The notes beneath the pieces are model-generated. The model was not told the origin of the DNA. It made no database searches and was given only the letters and a program-made list of their open reading frames with translations. 15,576 nucleotides of DNA from MGBC113645 sp036308445 (GTDB lineage: Bacteria > Bacillota_I > Bacilli_A > Erysipelotrichales > Coprobacillaceae). The position numbers were made by a program, and so were the translations under genes. Shown piece after piece: positions 13,591-15,576 of this stretch. Every line of letters starts with the position of its first letter. The stretch's first letter is position 1. Location: positions 1 to 15,576 of the forward strand of contig JAXJVS010000038.1 in NCBI GenBank assembly GCA_036308445.1, in the 5' to 3' direction.

Positions 13591-13641
13591 CATAGTTAGA
13601 TATTTTTTGATAAAAACTTACTATATTCCATCTCTATTAAA

Positions 13642-13650
13642 TGTTACAAT
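13642..13650 (+). promoter_or_regulatory. Possible extended -10 for the GH2 gene
   Basis: TGT-TACAAT is an extended -10-like element, but the -35 position holds no good hexamer and the predicted start falls close to the SD. Weak. Confidence 0.3.
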
Positions 13651-13671
13651 ATAAAAAAGGAGTTGACTCTA

Positions 13672-15312
13672 ATGAATATAAACACCTGGTTTAATACTTA
13701 TCCTAGACCACAATTCAAAAGAAATAGTTTTTATAATTTAAATAAAAACTGGATATTAAACAATAAATCAATAAATATACCATTCTGTCCACAATCCAAA
13801 TTATCTAAATACGAAGGAAATATTAATGAAAATCTCAAATATACAACTACATTTTCTTTACCTAAAGATTTTTATAAAGAATCTGATAGATTATATTTAA
13901 ATTTTGGAGCAGTTGATCAGATTTGTACTGTTTATCTTAATAATAAAAAAATAGGTTTTCATGAAGGAGGTTATTTACCTTTTTCAATTGATATAACTGA
14001 AACATATGTTCAAGAAGAAAATATATTAGTTGTAGATGTTGTTGATACACTATCTCATGATTATCCATATGGTAAACAAAGAAAGAATAGAGGAGGTATG
14101 TGGTATACTCCGGTATCTGGAATATGGCAATCTGTATGGATAGAAGCTATTCCTCAAGTATCTATCAATAATATTAAGATGACTCCTTCTTTAAAAGGAA
14201 TTCATATTGATGTTGATACTAACGCTGAAGAATATACTATTACTATACCCTTAAATGAGAAAACATATAAAAAGACATATAATGATAAACAGATAGATAT
14301 TAGCTTTAATCAAGAAGATATACATTTATGGGATGTTGATAATCCTTATTTATATACTATATATATAGATACTAAAGATGATCATATAGAAAGTTATTTT
14401 GCCTTAAGAGAGATTACTATCAACAATAAAAATCAAGTATGTTTAAATAATAAACCAATATTTATGCATGGAGTATTGGATCAAGGATATTTTATGGATG
14501 GAATCTTTTTGCCTGAGACACCTCAAGGATATATTGATGATATTTTAAATATGAAAGAATTAGGCTTTAATACTTTAAGAAAACATATAAAAATTGAACC
14601 TGAGGTTTTCTATTATTATTGTGATAAATATGGAATGTTATTGATGCAGGATATGGTTAATAATGGTGGTTATAATTATTTCTTTGACACTGTTTTACCT
14701 AATATTGGTCTAGTTAAACGCCCTGATACTATTAATGTTAATCAAACTCAAAAAAACATCTTTATTAAGCATAGTATTGATACATTAGATTATTTATATA
14801 ATCATCCTTCTATTATTGCTTATACTATTTTCAATGAAGGATGGGGACAATTTGAAGCTGATAAATTATATTCCATATTAAAACCTAAAGATCCTACCAG
14901 ATTATATGATGCTACTAGTGGCTGGTTTCAACAAAAATTAAGTGACTTTGATAGCTTACATGTCTATTTTAAAACAAAAGAATTAAAAACAAAAAAGAAT
15001 AAACCTATTTATTTAAGTGAATGTGGTGGTTATACACGATTAATTGATGGACATATTTTTAATAATGAAAAACAGTATGGCTACGGTAAAGCAGACAGTG
15101 AAGATAAGCTAACAGAAATGATAGAAAAGTTATATGATAAAATGGTTATTAATTCTATAAAGAATGGCTTATGTGGCTGTGTATATACACAGATATCTGA
15201 TGTAGAAGATGAAATCAATGGTTTATATACTTATGATAGACAAGTATGTAAAGTGAATAAAGAAAGAATGAGAAAAATTGCCTATAAGATTAATAAATCG
15301 TTAGGAGAATAG
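13672..15312 (+). CDS. Glycoside hydrolase family 2 enzyme (beta-galactosidase/beta-glucuronidase type)
   Basis: 546 residues. Order: N-terminal jelly-roll sugar-binding domain (to about 165, including VYLNNKKIGFHEGGYLPF and the GH2 hallmark RGGMWYTPVSGIWQSVW), an Ig-like domain (about 165-255), and a TIM-barrel catalytic domain. Acid/base Glu389 lies in the motif IFNEGWGQ and nucleophile Glu450 in YLSECGGY, both at the expected GH2 positions. Such enzymes are retaining exo-glycosidases; the sugar (galactoside, glucuronide, mannoside) cannot be fixed from the motifs. No signal peptide, so it is cytoplasmic and acts on imported sugars. The C-terminus is compact for the family, without extra domains. 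Start: ATG 13672 has SD AAGGAG at 9-base spacing; the in-frame TTG at 13663 abuts the SD. Divergent from the pot operon; no sugar transporter is nearby. Confidence 0.9.
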   Translation: MNINTWFNTYPRPQFKRNSFYNLNKNWILNNKSINIPFCPQSKLSKYEGNINENLKYTTTFSLPKDFYKESDRLYLNFGAVDQICTVYLNNKKIGFHEGGYLPFSIDITETYVQEENILVVDVVDTLSHDYPYGKQRKNRGGMWYTPVSGIWQSVWIEAIPQVSINNIKMTPSLKGIHIDVDTNAEEYTITIPLNEKTYKKTYNDKQIDISFNQEDIHLWDVDNPYLYTIYIDTKDDHIESYFALREITINNKNQVCLNNKPIFMHGVLDQGYFMDGIFLPETPQGYIDDILNMKELGFNTLRKHIKIEPEVFYYYCDKYGMLLMQDMVNNGGYNYFFDTVLPNIGLVKRPDTINVNQTQKNIFIKHSIDTLDYLYNHPSIIAYTIFNEGWGQFEADKLYSILKPKDPTRLYDATSGWFQQKLSDFDSLHVYFKTKELKTKKNKPIYLSECGGYTRLIDGHIFNNEKQYGYGKADSEDKLTEMIEKLYDKMVINSIKNGLCGCVYTQISDVEDEINGLYTYDRQVCKVNKERMRKIAYKINKSLGE

Positions 15313-15314
15313 GA

Positions 15315-15576
15315 ATTAATTGTAGAGTTGTCCGAAGAAAAGATATACCTTTATTGATAGAAATAAGAAAAATACAATTCATGAAGGAATAGAACCATCT
15401 ATAGATAAAGAATTAGAAATATTTTTTCAAGATTGCTTTAATAATAACAGTATCTATTAGATTATTCATTATAATAATGATAAACTTATTAGTACAGGTG
15501 CTGTATGTTTCTATGATTATCCTCCTACATATACTAATAAATCTAGTAAAATAGCTTATGTTACAAATATGTAAAC
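15315..15576 (+). pseudogene. Decayed GNAT-family N-acetyltransferase gene (may run past the window edge)
   Basis: Directly after the GH2 gene two frames together give a recognisable GNAT protein. From 15315: CRVVRRKDIPLLIEIRKIQF; the frame is then lost near 15380 and continues in another frame as HEGIEPSIDKELEIFFQDCF. That frame is broken by TAG at 15458-15460, then reads HYNNDKLISTGAVCFYDYPP and KIAYVTNM, and stops again at TAA 15572-15574, where the family has NMYT. At least three lesions are thus visible: a frameshift and two stops, the last explained by one base change (TAT to TAA). An SD AGGAG overlaps the end of the GH2 gene, with ATT at 15315 where the ATG would be expected. Family members acetylate small amines or drugs; this copy should be inactive. 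Confidence 0.75.

Noticed and set aside
1..15576. CRISPR array, tRNA or rRNA genes, IS element with inverted repeats, complete group II intron
   Set aside because: No regularly spaced repeats, no tRNA cloverleaf or rRNA sequence and no transposase or reverse transcriptase frame was seen; the intron fragment has no domain V.

Overview
The window is AT-rich DNA with densely packed genes, strong Shine-Dalgarno (SD) sequences of the AGGAGG type, TTGaca/TATAAT-like promoters and U-tailed hairpin terminators. This points to a low-GC Firmicute. The gene content (PotC-PotD fusion, ECF vitamin transport, GH2 glycosidase, NlpC/P60 hydrolase) would suit a gut member of the Erysipelotrichia/Coprobacillaceae, but that placement is an inference from style, not a marker-gene result.

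Layout. 1-2836 (minus): the 5' part of an ABC exporter gene that runs off the left edge, then a two-gene unit for a THUMP/UPF0020-type methyltransferase and a diacylglycerol-kinase-family lipid kinase. 2911-4113 (plus): an O-antigen ligase/polymerase-like membrane protein whose only well-placed start is an ATT codon; its promoter is nested in the opposing methyltransferase promoter. 4157-5132: a MarR-like regulator divergent from a small membrane protein, with a 15-bp palindrome beside the latter's -35. 5122-7879: a MocR/GntR regulator with a degenerate PLP site (Schiff-base Lys replaced by Arg), divergent from an ECF S component and an NlpC/P60 peptidoglycan hydrolase. 7880-8637 has no protein gene: it holds a terminator, a candidate free-standing small RNA on the minus strand, and the 5' third of a group II (IIC-like) intron on the minus strand, inserted just after the terminator of the polyamine operon. 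8638-13501 (minus): a complete polyamine uptake operon, XRE-cupin regulator - PotA - PotB - PotC/PotD fusion. 13672-15576 (plus): a GH2 glycosidase followed by a decayed GNAT acetyltransferase gene.

How the parts work together. The best-defined system is the polyamine operon: a PuuR-like repressor probably reads the intracellular polyamine pool and acts at an inverted repeat in its own leader. PotA powers a PotB/PotC channel, and the binding domain is tethered to PotC. The MocR/ECF pair looks like a vitamin uptake locus, possibly B6. The most unusual items are a ~165-residue tandemly duplicated insertion inside the TOBE region of PotA, the lysine-less MocR protein, the intron stump lacking its reverse transcriptase and catalytic 3' domains, the putative ~148-nt sRNA, and two ATT codons placed where starts are expected. 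I did not find a clearly new multi-gene system.
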